A stretch of DNA of 64,000 nucleotides from Narthecium ossifragum (lineage: Eukaryota > Streptophyta > Magnoliopsida > Dioscoreales > Nartheciaceae): positions 20,379,851 to 20,443,850 of the forward strand of contig OY986973.1 in assembly GCA_963920575.1 (NCBI GenBank). Direction: 5' to 3'. Made by a program: the position numbers and the translations under genes. Under the pieces are notes generated by a model, which saw nothing but the letters and a program-made list of their open reading frames with translations, had not been told where the DNA came from and did no database searches. Of the stretch, positions 45,371 through 57,600 are shown piece after piece (the first letter of the stretch is position 1; every line of letters begins with the position of its first letter).

Positions 45371-46333
45371 TGTAAGGAATCATGTTAAGATTCCATATGA
45401 GTTGGCAAATTTTGTTAATTTAATATTTAAATTAGCTAGATTGGGTATATGGTTCATACAAGACTAATTCAAGTGAATTGGATCAAGTGAGATAAATTGG
45501 CTCAAGTCACATCAAAGTTGATCAAGTTTATATCAAGAATTAATCACTATCGTTGGATTGGAGGGAAGTGAAATCGGACGGCTTGGATAGATAACTTAGC
45601 TGCTACTTTGATATATATATATATATATAAAGGCATGTTGCTAAGAGAGAGATAGCTCTCTTGGCTGCCACGGAAAACAGAGAGAGAAGAACCGTGCGGA
45701 AGAATAGAGAAGAAACAGAGAGGAGAGAGAGCCGCTGCGGAGGAAAGAAGAGAAGAAAATAAGAGAGAGAGGGCTCGCTGGGCTGCCACAGAGAAGAGAG
45801 TGAGAGAGCGGCCAGGGAAGAGAGAAGAGAGAGGGCGAAAGAAAGAGAAAAAAATAAGAGAGTGGCGTTGACCGGTTGTGTGGAAGAGGAAAAGATAGAG
45901 AGGAGAGTACAGAAGAGAGTGGCGTTGACCGGAGAGGAAAAGATAGAGAGGAGAGAAGAGAGTAGAGGGAGAAAAGAACAGGGAGGAGAGAGAGAGTCGT
46001 GGAAGAGAAAAAGGAAGAGAAGAAGAGAGGTTGCGTGGTGGAGATCAATCTAAAACAAGAGTTGCGGACCATGCTTCAAGGAGTCGAGCAAGTGTGAGGA
46101 CGATGGTGTGTACGTGAGGAGTCAGTACAGTGAGTTTGTCTTTACTTGTGTAAATGATACTCTTGAAATTTGGTGGATTGGTTTCGCCTGGTTTTGCAGT
46201 GGACTCGTGTTTTTTTCCCATGAGGCTTTTTCCAAGTTAAAAATAGTGTGTCTTTCTTCTTGTGCATGATTTATTTATTTCATTTATCTGCTTCTGTGAA
46301 TTTCAAGTAATATGTGGGGTGTATTTAATTTCA
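45371..46333 (+). repeat. 3' LTR of the gag-only retrotransposon
   Basis: 963 bp, begins TGTAAGGAATC straight after the polypurine tract and ends AATTTCA before the target duplication AGAGA. Same layout as the 5' LTR. Confidence 0.92.
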
Positions 46334-46383
46334 AGAGATGTTAATGATGTTTGATGTAAACAATTTCGATTTATATAAAGACT

Positions 46384-46518
46384 GTGTTTAGATGTGAATG
46401 GGGTGGGTGAGTGTTTAGATGTTAATGGGGTGGGTGGGTGTTTAGATGTGAATGGGGTCGGTGAGTGTTTAGATGTTAATGGGGTGGGTGGGTGTTTAGA
46501 TGTGAATAGGGTGTGTAT
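46384..46518 (+). repeat. 27-bp minisatellite, five units
   Basis: Five units of gtgtttagatg[t]gaatggggtgg of exactly 27 bp alternate between a GTGAAT...GGTGA form and a GTTAAT...GGTGG form, giving a 54-bp higher-order period. Being a multiple of 3, it reads as the 9-residue repeat CLDVNGVGE/G. It lies between the retrotransposon and the right MULE arm. Confidence 0.92.
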
Positions 46519-47058
46519 ATTTGTAATAAACATTGTATTTCTGTTTGATTGTATAGTTGTACAGAGTGAAAAAAAAACTCAAGTGTGAGGTTACTGTGAG
46601 TACCAAGTGAAGTTACGTCTTACTAATGTACTCACGGAAAAGGTTCCAGTGAATATGTAACTTCAAGTTACGTCTTAGTAATGTACTCACATAAGGTAGA
46701 CGTAACTCCAACCTACGTCTTATAAGAGTCACTCCCCAATCCGCTCTTAGCCTTTGTGCGGTGGGAGGAAGAGTCAAAGACGTAATAAAGACGTAACTTG
46801 GAGTTAACGTAACTTCTTTATTAAAGACGTAACTTAGAGTTACGTCTTCATTAAAAGGATTAAAAAATTGAAAGGCCACACCAGCGTGGCACTGACATGG
46901 CCAAACCAGACATACTTTCATAAATACTTTCTTCAGATACATATTATAATAATAATTTTTTAAAATAATATTATTTTAAAAAATTCCAAATTAATATAGA
47001 TCAAGAGGAATAATGAGAGATCAGAAGAGAATCCATCAACTCTCTCTTCTCTCTCTTA

Positions 47059-49404
47059 GGGCATGTTTGTTTCCCTGGAAACAGGTCATTCCAGGCTGGA
47101 CTGGAATCAAATGGGCGCTGGAATCATTTTCCAGCCGTTTGTTCCGCTGGAACCGGCCCCATTCGAGTCCAAGATGCTTTCTAAGATGCTCTTTTTCTAG
47201 CAATATGTTCCGGCCCAAAAAGGGCCAGAAACGGTTTCCAGCGGTCGCTGGACTCAAATTTCCAGCGACCACGGGACTAGGGTTTCCGCTGATGGAAAAT
47301 TTATTCCATCAGTCGCGACCCTATCGTCACTCTCCCCCGATATCTCCCAAACTTCTCTCTCGTGACGCAGGGTTTCCGCCACCCACCCAAATCCTCCAAT
47401 CTTTCGTGAGACCTAGCACCTCTCCTCCAACCCATCCCCTCTCCTCCACTTCATCGTGGCCTCTAGGGTCTCCGTCGACCCTTTCTCCTCTCCAAAGCGA
47501 CTCATCTTCCCCTCCACGAACACGACTTCTTCCTCGTGGCCAGATCTCCTCTCAGATCTTCAGATCTAAAGCGACGGCTTGGGTTGACGACCGCGAGGTG
47601 CTTCCCAAACCTCGGATCAACGGATCTAGGTCACGGCCTTGGGTTTACGACTGTGAGGTGCTTCCCAAAGCTTGGATCTTCGGATCTAGGTCACGGTTTG
47701 GGTTTACGGCTGTGAGGTGCTTCCCAGATCTTGGATCCACAACCGGTGAATCTTTTTCAAGGGGTCCTACAACTGATACCCCCTCTCTCCACAACTGATC
47801 CCTGTTTTATGCTTCATTGTTCGTATTTTGCTTCGTATTTTCAACTGATCTTATCCCCTGTTTTATGTTTTTTTTGTGGTTTTTGGCTTCGATTTTTTGG
47901 CTTTGGTTGGTTTGCTTCGTTTTTGGTACTGAACCCCTGTTGGTTGGTTTGTTATTTTTTCTGCAATGGTTGGTTGCTTGCATGAGATTAAGCTATTCGA
48001 TGAGATCTAGCTCCTTATTGCTGGTTTTCTGCATTCATTTTGTTGGTTTTCTGCTGCTCATTGCTATGCAAGACTTGTTATGTTTTTTGGTGCTCCTTGC
48101 TATGCATAACTTGTTATGTTTGTGCTGGTTTTCTGCTGCTCCTTGCTACTGCTGCACTCATTTATGATGTAAATGATAGAAATTGATCTCCTATGCTTGC
48201 TGCAACTATAAATGATGTAGTTGATCTAGCTGATCCCCTGTTGCTCATCTAACTGCAATGATATTGTTCATTTAACTGCAATGATATTGTTCATTTAACT
48301 GATATGTACGCAATGTATACATTTGAATTGCTATTGTTCATTCCTTCAATGTCAATAGATATGTATGCAATGTTCATGTTTTTAATGTTAACTGCAATGG
48401 CATTGTTCATTTTAATTGATATATATGCTGCAACTATCAATGGTCACCGGGGATGATGCCACGACTACTTGTGATGAGTTCGTCTCTGACGAGACCGTCA
48501 ACCTAGAGGATGATGTCTCCTACCCCTCACATCCCCCCTCCGGTGTCGATGGGGATACCCCTGATATGGCTACCACCGCCGACTATCCCTGCGACCCCCG
48601 CAACACCAACGACCCCTATGAGCACGGCGGCGGAGAGTTCCTCACGTATGCCTGTTGCATCAACTAGCAAGAAGCAGGACAGGGGGGATCAGTATCGTGA
48701 AGAGCTCGTAGGTGCTATACGATACGTTGGTGACCAAATTGCAGATGTCAATCTGAGTTGTATTATTTTTTCATTCATGTATGTAAACATGTAAATTTGA
48801 CATATTATGTGATTGTTGTAAGAAATCATAGACTATTATAAATAAAGGTTTTGCTATTATACCCGGGAGTTGTGTATCATTTTTTGTCTCAATTTGCTCA
48901 AATTTTCATTATCTTACAATTTTTGGTATCTATAATCATATGCAGCTGTTTATCAATAAAAAAAAATTACATACATCACAAGATTGCTCATCAAAATTTT
49001 TCTAGACCAGTGCCTATTTACAATGTTTTCACCATCTAAACAAAAACATAAAAAATGAATCAAATATGTAATTTCACAAATATATATATATATACATATA
49101 AAAATAAAATGATTATAAACATATAGTGAGAAAAGGGGTGGTAATCTCACCACTGTGATTCTGGGGTGACCATAACTACCATTCCATTGTCAAACAAACA
49201 GCAAAAATGCCAAATTCACATGATACAGTTCCATTCCAACGCCAAACAAACAACAAAAATGTCAGATTTCACAAAAATCTGCGTTCATTCCAGCAGCAAA
49301 CAAACAGAAACAATGTAATTCCATTCCATTCAATTCCATTCCAATGGAATTCATTTCCATTCCAGCATTTCATTCCAGTCCATTCCAATGAAACAAACGT
49401 GCCC
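47059..49404. mobile_element. PIF/Harbinger-type element, 2.3 kb
   Basis: Termini GGGCATGTTTGTTTC and GGGCACGTTTGTTTC (right end, opposite strand) match the PIF-type GGGCCCGTTTGTTT pattern. TTA is repeated at 47056-47058 and 49405-49407. Subterminal zones at both ends are full of ttccattcc/ggaatgga motifs, likely transposase-binding sites. About 47575-47733 holds a 60-bp tandem repeat (2.7 units, gaggtgcttccca). It has no catalytic transposase. Confidence 0.85.
48437..48794 (+). pseudogene. Possible remnant of a PIF-associated Myb/SANT-like protein
   Basis: The frame 48437-48667 contains an acidic stretch (CDEFVSDETVNLEDDVSYP) and ends at 48667. In another frame, from about 48645, SKKQDRGDQYREELVGAIRYVGDQIADVN resembles the C-terminal part of the Myb/SANT-like proteins that accompany PIF transposases. 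One frameshift is implied. This assignment rests on a short match and could be wrong. Confidence 0.4.
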
Positions 49405-49840
49405 TTAGCTTCATGGGTTACCTATTGTCCACCGGGGTGGACAACTAGCAACCACAATGTGATCTACTACCTAGCTAGTTTTTGTGACCTACCACCTAGC
49501 TAGTTTTATTGGGGTAAAAAAAGTACGAGTTTATAGTCCCTCGGAGATCGGTAAAGAGGAGAGAGGGGAGAGAGGGGAGAGAGTGGGTGGAGAGAGAATA
49601 GATAAAAGCCGGTTGGTAGCCACCCGGCATTTTATTAATTTAAAAGTGGTAAAAATCAATGAAACTCGGTCAAAATTAACTAACCCTGATGACTCAGTGT
49701 TTATCACGAGCAATTTGAGTCCGTTTGTGGGATCAAAATCGGGTGGTTTTGATAAGTTACGTATTAAAACAAGTAAAAGAAACCACGTATACCTAATTGC
49801 CACGATCATGAAATTACAGATATCAAAAGTGTATTTTAGT

Positions 49841-51637
49841 TTTTTTTAAAAAATTAACATTGAGTCTTTATATTTTACTTGTTGTGCCCCAGCCACATGA
49901 TACGAATAACCACTCATCCCCACTACCCTTAATCACCCACCCTCATTGCCCTCTCTCTCCTCCCGTCCATATGACTAGCTGGCACGTGTCCCCCTCTCTC
50001 ATTCTCCCTCTATGACTCAGCTATCATGTGTGAGAAAATGAATGAGTCAGAGTGTGACTCATAAAAGCTTATCTTATATAATAGATGAACCGATATAAGT
50101 ATGAACTGGATCAATCTGACCATAGGCTTGATTTTGACTAGGTTTTTTAACCATTTTGTACTGACCATAGAAACATAGAGTGAACAAGAGAGAAAGATTA
50201 AAATGGCCTATTATATTTGTGTTAGCCATAGATATAATAATATCTTAAAGTCATTTGGGCGATTGACAAGATCAATGACAATTTTGTAAAAATTACCATC
50301 AAATGGTCCTCATATTTAGCTTTGACTAGTTGAAGTATTTTGACCATAACTTTTACATGAAATATTCAAATTGTTCGATTCTTGAACCATTGAAAATAGG
50401 ACGAAAAGATCTACAACTTTCATGTTGACGAGATTTTTAGATTCCATCGTTTACTGTGTCAAACGGGTAGTCAAAGTGTTTGGTGACAAAAATGATAAAT
50501 AATGATCGAATTTCCAATCGGTCATAATTTGATCGATTATTTTAATAATAGTCGTCAATGTGATCGACTATATCAGCTATAACTTTCTCATATGATGTCC
50601 AAATGAGTTGGTTTTCAGACCAATGGAAAGGGAATTTGAAGAACTACAACTTTCATGTTCAAAGGTTTTCCAAAATCCAAAATTATCATCGACCAAATTA
50701 CAGTTGAAGACAAGACGCTCTATTTGATAGCAATTTCGTAAATAACTGAAGATGTCGACCAGTTATGCAGTTCTAACGGTTTCGGATTCAATTCGAACAG
50801 TTCCAGAGTAGTTCCAATACAGTTCTAAAGCAGTTCCGAGATAGTTTCAGAGTTGTTCAAACAGTTCTAAAATGGTTACGTCAGAAACTATAAAAGGCAT
50901 GAAAATGAAGAAGAACACTCTCTTCCGAAAATCAAGAGCAAACAAACTTTTTATCTTTATTTTCAATGTAACATTTTATCTTTATTTTCAATGTAGCCTT
51001 ATTTGTCTTAATGAAGCCTTTTCTTTATTTAAATTTCAGTAATGAAGTTTTTATTCATAGGAGTAGTTCTATCACTTATAGGAGTAGTTCTAACATAATT
51101 CATCGTCCATTATTCTTATCGTTCACTTCTCATCTTTCATTTTTCACTTTTCTCATCGTCCATTTTTCACAGATTTCATCTTTCAAGCTTCAACACCTCT
51201 GTCCTGTTCGAACGAGTTTAGGGTAGCTGAACCCAGCACGTGCCTGATTTTTCAATTCTAGGAACATGTAAAATTTTTATTCTAGCAATTTGACAAGCGG
51301 CAAAATCGATCAAAGGTATGGTCAAAATCGATTCACAAAATCCACGGAATCGAGATCAATTTTTTAAAAATAACGAGTAACATAAAAATATGTCAGAAAT
51401 AATTTTTTTAAAAATAATGAGTAGTATAAAAATATGTCAGTAAGTAGTGACTAATTAACGTTCAATTCATCAAAAAACACATAATAAACGGATGCCAAAC
51501 ACCCACGAGTCCTCTATTTTAGTGGTTCTAAACGGAGGTGATATATTATTATTATATATTATATATATTTAAACTCAAAATGAGGAGCAACGGTAACTCT
51601 CTATTCATCCCGTCCTGTTCTCCTCGCCGATCAAGAA
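49841..51637. other. Upstream region of the DCC gene
   Basis: No gene is seen. The part 50750-51000 repeats cagttc/agttcc phrases and ends in ctataaaaggcatg (about 50889), an LTR-like promoter arrangement, followed by ttatctttattttcaatgta written twice. An AT-rich run (51539-51575) lies about 65-100 bp before the start codon at 51638 and may hold the TATA box. Confidence 0.45.
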
Positions 51638-54600
51638 ATGGCGTGCAAGGCCGCTTTCCACCGTCTTCCTCTCCGCACTCCGTTCTCGAATTCCGCTGCT
51701 TTCGCCGCCCCTTTCAGGATCTCATACGCCCCTCGCCGTTTGCCTCGTGGTAACTGCTCCCATACGCCACTCCTATCCTGAGAGCGATAGGGTTTCTTTC
51801 TTGGCTGGATTTTTGGCTTTTATACTGTCAATATCGCGAATTGGTGTTTGGCTTCTTTGATGCTATGCTCGTACCCATCTACGCTTTAGTTTTCCTTTGA
51901 TGCATTTTTCTGCGCTCTAACACATGATTGATGCCTTGATGATATGAGACGCAGTTCTTATACTTTGGGGTTTTCTTTATTAGTAATGTTCGTGAATCAT
52001 GAGCTTCATGATATATAGCGTTTCAAGAAGGAATTGGCACACGAGTAATCTTGGATTCCTGTGCTACATAATGCTTGGAACTAACGGAAACAATTTAAAT
52101 ATTCCATCAGTCAAGCGCTAGTATTGTAGTCTGATTCGTCGATTACTTGAGGTATTTTTAGATAATCAGTGGGTTGGATCGATTCTAGTATGATTAGGTA
52201 CGTGAGCGTATGATAGCAAAGGTTGAGTGGCTAACATTGCCATCCAACACTCTGAAGACATGTTGTATGAGAAATATATTAGTAGATTTAAATGGTAGTG
52301 ATTTTTTTTTTGCTGAAACCTGTTCCAAAATGGCATATTTCTTGATTTTATAGACTCGTGCTTCTTCTGATCAAGGGATTTAGCACTAGCATATCAATAA
52401 TTGCAATAGTCAAAAAATGAAATGATTTGAACTTGGAGAGATGATTTATTGCAGGAGATAGAGCTGTTGAAGTTACAAAAGCCTATGATGACTTGATATA
52501 GGGCTGATGACTCAATGTACATAAATCAATTAAACTTTACACCAGGAAGATCAATAATGCCCCACTATGTCTGGTGGAGAGATTAAGACAGAAAGAGATC
52601 ATCAATTTGGATACAACACGGTGTGATAAGCACAACATGTTAGTAGTTTTATCTCCAAAGCTAACAAAGTATGTTTAATGTGCACAGAAATTACTAGAGA
52701 TTGGTCTAATGAAAGGTGCCATATTTGGTTTTGTACAGTAAATAAACTTCAGCATTAGAAACATAACGTCAGCACCACGAATTGCAATGTCGTGTACCAT
52801 GGAGATGTGATATTAGCAAGGAGATCAAATGGGTTTCTGCAATATCACCAAAGGATGACGAAGTTCAGTTATTATACGTGTAACCTATACTGCACATACT
52901 ATGCATTATAGACTACACCTCATCAATATTGGCTCTTCTATGTCATAATATTGCAACCTAAAGCAGTTTATTGGATGTTCACTATAACTAAAATACACCT
53001 GCATAATAAAGTAACCATAGTGATAAATTACACCTGCAGGCATGAATAGGGATGGCAATTTGCCCCGCCCCGACGGGGTCCCGCCCCACCCCGTCCCTAA
53101 TGGGGCAGGTTCGGGGGACCCTAAACGGGTTCGGAATCGGGTTTGGGGGACGTGTGTAAAACCCCGATCGGGGTCGGGGCGGGGTCAAGGAAGGACACCC
53201 CCGTCCCGCCCCGCCCCGATTGGATATTTATAATAATTGATATAGCGATATCTTGAATGATAGGATCATAGAAGGTCGTGGATAACGACTTGTCATTTTG
53301 AGGCAATTTTGTTTGAATTGTTATTTGACATCTTTTATTTGTATTATTTGAGACAATTTAAGTTTGAATTATTATTTGGGACGATATTTTTGAGTATTCA
53401 TGTTTGGATCATTTCATAAAGACAAGTTTTATTTGGATTGCTTTTTAAGATGATAACTCTTTAGTGTGTTATTAGATATAATGTATTCAATGTGTCAAAA
53501 AGTTTTGGGGCGAGGTGGGGGCGGGGTTCAAGTGTACGGGGCGGGGTCGGGGTGTAGTAACTATCGGGGCAGGGCGGGGCGGGGTCGGGGTGCTAGGTTA
53601 GGTTGTGGGGTCGAGGGAAGGGGGAAGGGGGACCCCGCCCCGTTGCCATCCTTAGGCATGATGAACTATAAACTACACCTCATGTCTATTGGCCCTTTTA
53701 GTATAGTAGTTCTACAATGTAGAGGTACCAATTGGCTTCTCATGATAACTAAACTAAACCTGCATAACAAAGGCTGGAGTAAGCTATTAAAGAAAAGCAT
53801 AGGATCTGGAAGAAAAGCTGCTCACGTGCTGCTTGCTCAATTGCAGACTAGTACCTAATTAAAAAATATAGATTGCTTCAGTTCACAAAAAAGATAATGG
53901 TACTAGCAATAATTGAAAGGTGAATTTTATTTCCTGGGAAAGTACCTGATAAGTTCAGTATAAAGCCAAGGCAAAGGCATCATAAAGAATTTTATTCTAT
54001 CAAAAACCATTTCTTTTATAATTTTAAAGTTCAAAAGTTACTTAGTTACTTATTGGCTACCACTTTAAAATAGTGGCCAAGAGAAGAGATCTTTCTAATC
54101 CTCACTATCTTCTACTCTTTTGGTGGGGTGTGTTTAGGTGCAATTAAAATATCGATGAGGCAAATGGACACCCTAAATGCATTTAAAACATTTAATGAGT
54201 TACACTATTTGAGTTTGCCTATTTTCTGTTCTTCTTCACCGCAATGGTAATCTTTCGTGAAAAAAATATGTGGAGAACAAACAACATTAATTTCGTTTTG
54301 TTATTCATGTAAATTGTGACTAAGTTATTGTGTTCCAACTTTAGCAGTTTTTTATTAAGATTTTATGTTCCTATACATAGCACAATGGTTTACTTATATA
54401 AGAAGTTTGCTTTAAGAAAGTCTAATAGTTGGTGGGGACTCCACTGCGGAACCCATGCTACACTCTTTTGTTTCATTCCTCTATATCTTGAAGAATATCT
54501 CCAAATGACTTTTTTTCAAGTTAGTAGTTCAGTTAGTGGGTTTTGCTATTTTGCTTCTCAATGTGATATGTCTTCTCTTAGCCTTCAGGTTTCAAGCTTA

Positions 54601-57600
54601 TAGTGTACAACCAGAGGCCAAGATAGAGGTAATGAGCGAAAGCAAGGATCAAACTCATTCATCTACACCATGGAAGATAAAAATGCTTTATGATGGCGAG
54701 TGCCCACTCTGCATGCGGGAGGTTTGTCCTTAGAACTAAGTTTGATAAAGGAGAAGTAGGTAGTTGCTTTTTCTTTAGGTTCTTGCTGATCTCTATGGTT
54801 CTTGCTGACTTTTATGGTTCCTCTCAGATTTAATTAGTACAATAGTTCATGATTTTAGGTGAATTTCATTCTTTGAGGTATTATCTGAATTCTATAGGAA
54901 AAAATATTGGCTTAAATGCCATGTAGGTGATATCTAAATGCTGTTCCAAGTTTTATTAGTGAGATTCCAAATTTATTGGAGTTCTTAGTCTCCTAGTTCA
55001 CGCAGACAATGAAATTAAGGACAAAAAAGATGCACTCTACACGTTTCATACAGGAACACCTAGTTTCGGATTAAAAAATGATTAATCTTGTTTTGCTCGA
55101 AATGACGCCTAATACCTATGTGACACCACCATACATAGTGTTCGGCGCACGATTTTAGCGGGCATCATTACACGGTGTAACAATGGATTAATGTGCTGCT
55201 AGTTGTTTGGCACACTGCATGGCCATCACCGGCATTGTCAGTGTCTGGATGTACCTTACCGACATCTTTTCGGGACAAGAGATATTGGTCGGCATAGTAC
55301 ACAACGCCACGGTGAAATCTATTTGTTGCTAGTTTCAGATTCTGACAGCTTTTTATTATGATTGACGGGGGTCTCTAAGTTAATCAATGATGGTTTTATA
55401 CACATCATACTGGATAGGCCTGCAATTATACTACCTGTTGATTCATATTGAACAGAATGTTTTGCTTAAGCATCTAATATACATAACAAGTGTATGGTGC
55501 TTGTGCCATGAGTAATATATACAGTAATTCATGGCTATGCTTGAATTGCCACTTATAACTACTTGCTTCCCTGAATTCTGATTGTGTTTGAAGGTCTTTT
55601 CTATCATCAAGAAGGAAAAGTTGCCTTCTGTTGACATGTTTTACGATCATGTGTCCAACTTATTTGTTTTTTGTTTCTTAGGTGAATATGCTGAAAGAGA
55701 GGAACGAACGTTATGGAGCTATTAAATTTGTCGATATAAGTTCAAGTGCCTACTCCCCAGAGGAGAATCTAGGTCTTGATTACAAAACTGTAAGCAGATA
55801 TTTTGACCAGAAGTCCTAACTCATAAATAGTATTCATATCTCCACTTTCTGGGATGATAGAGCTGTTGGAGCAGGAAGAAAAAGTTAACGAAGTGAAAAT
55901 GATTGCCGCAATCTAGATTGGCATGCATGCACATGTATTTCAATTGCTTAACTTATGATGAAACATGTTTTGCTTTAAGAAGATTGAGCCTTGTCACCAC
56001 AAAATCCTGATTTTCCCAAATTTCTGATGGTTAATGTTGGAATTGAAACTTAGTGTTGGATTGGCGCACTCTCATCTGTAATTTGTCATTAGACTCACTT
56101 CAATTGACCATTGTAATAATTTTTGCCAAGGTCCCAAATACTGCTAATAGTGTAGCGCAGAGCTCCAACACATTGCCAATGATAAGTTTACATCAATGAT
56201 CTAATCTAACACAGACTGGCACATACCTTTTCCCAGTAAATCGCAGGCATACACATATTGGCACAAACCACATCCGAAGCATTTGAGTTATTTGACATAG
56301 CTTACTACTCTGACTAGTTCGGTTTTTCTTGTTCTCCATTGTCAGTAGCAATTTCCTAATCCTGTACACATGAGCCTATAAAATCATATACTCATGCAGT
56401 ACTCGATCACGTATTATATGGTTATTAAGATGAGAATCCTTTTACTCCCACATCCAGTAATTGCCGTAGTGATGTCTATGCTTATACTATATCTGCAGAA
56501 ACTGGTCTGGCTAGTTACCTTCCGTTGTCCCCATGTTCCTGTGTTTATGTTTTCATGTATGATTTTATGCTGAGAGTCCTTTTACCTCAACATCCAGGTG
56601 TTCTCATGGTGGTGCATTTAAATAGATCTAATCACCGTAGAAAAATGAAGAGAAATTAAGGGAAATTTTGAGCTGCCAATATTCGCTGCTAGTGTAGCAA
56701 GTATGACTATGAATCTTCTCATTATTCGGCAGGATCGAAATTTAGCATAGAATATTTACTCCTTAAATGGAATAGAATATGAATCTTTTCAAAACTCGGC
56801 AGTATTGACCTGTACCATACTCACTTCCTAATTAAATGGTGTAGCAGTACTAATGATTACAACATTGCCATCTTTGGCATCACACCCAATCATATGTTGA
56901 CTGGGTCATGTCAATAATCCCTAGAGTTGGCAGAGGACACCCCCTTATTGGTTAAATGGCTGTCGGACTGTATCTTAATATGTTTGATCAGGTGTTTAAC
57001 CATAACTTTTAGTATGGCACTTAGATCTTTAAACTATTTTTTTCGCATGTTTAACCATACCAAATTAAGATATTTGCTTCTTTTTCTCAGATTTAGCCCA
57101 TCACCTTCAAATAGTAAAGTTATGCAAAGGGATCTAAACATACAAGGTGTTAATTACCACCAGAACTTTTTGAACAGTTTTGGCCGCAAGGCAGTATAAC
57201 ATTTTAAATTCTGCAGATCGTTGAAGAATTAAGTTATACCATTTGTCAATTGACAATACAGTCGTTCACTCCAAGTAAATGAAGCCTAGTATTGCAGTTA
57301 ATACTTGAAGCCCAACCAATAATTTCCACTGATATCACAACGACCCAGAGAAAAGAGAAAATAATGATGATACCAATTACTAGGAGATTTACTGATGCTA
57401 AAAAAATGATAACACATGCTAATGTTTGTTAATAGTAAATCATGTATGACAAGATGACAAATATCTAATTTAAAAACATAAGCATTTCCAGACCTGTTTC
57501 CAAATTCTGTTGACATCCCAAAGAATTTAAGAAGTTTGGTGGATTAAAACAAAATAGCATGCAAATTTCTGTAATTTACATTATTCATTTGTTAATGTTT

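Larger units (their letters stand above)
40960..46333 (+). mobile_element. Gag-only copia-type LTR retrotransposon (TR-GAG)
   Basis: LTRs lie at 40960-41916 (957 bp) and 45371-46333 (963 bp), starting TGTAAGGAATC and ending AATTTCA. A perfect 5-bp target duplication AGAGA flanks the element (40955-40959 and 46334-46338). The primer-binding site tggtatcaaagc at 41919 matches the initiator Met-tRNA type used by copia elements. A polypurine tract (aaagggggagat) ends at 45370, and two similar ggggga tracts precede it. Coding sequence is limited to gag; there is no integrase, reverse transcriptase or RNase H. It lies within the MULE and can be excised in silico to leave continuous MULE sequence. 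Confidence 0.93.
37660..46987. mobile_element. Mutator-like element (MULE) with nested insertions
   Basis: The ends begin GGAATTTT on both strands. The 9 bp outside are AAACTAATA (37651-37659) and AAATTAATA (46988-46996), an 8/9 match, the length Mutator elements duplicate. Long inverted termini follow: the left arm 37660-37830 continues at 39182-39300 after a nested insertion, and the right arm lies at about 46610-46987. Both arms contain gaagacgtaactct, the block caccgcacaaaggctaag and repeated agttacgtctt. Taking out the two nested elements (37834-39178 and 40960-46333) leaves about 2.6 kb with a remnant of the transposase N terminus. Confidence 0.85.
37131..49840. mobile_element. Outer inverted repeats of a possible large Mutator-like element
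   Basis: Left sequence 37135-37240 (ctaaaatagacctttggtac, then aatttcatggctgtgacaat) resembles the reverse complement of 49760-49840 (ctaaaatacacttttgatat, then aatttcatgatcgtggcaat). Both continue inward to CT-rich stretches with accgatctc/ccgatctctcc. Similarity is moderate and gapped. If these are the ends of one element it spans about 12.7 kb and encloses the Mutator-like and PIF-like elements listed separately. The outer target duplication is unresolved because both flanks are T/A runs. Confidence 0.4.
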
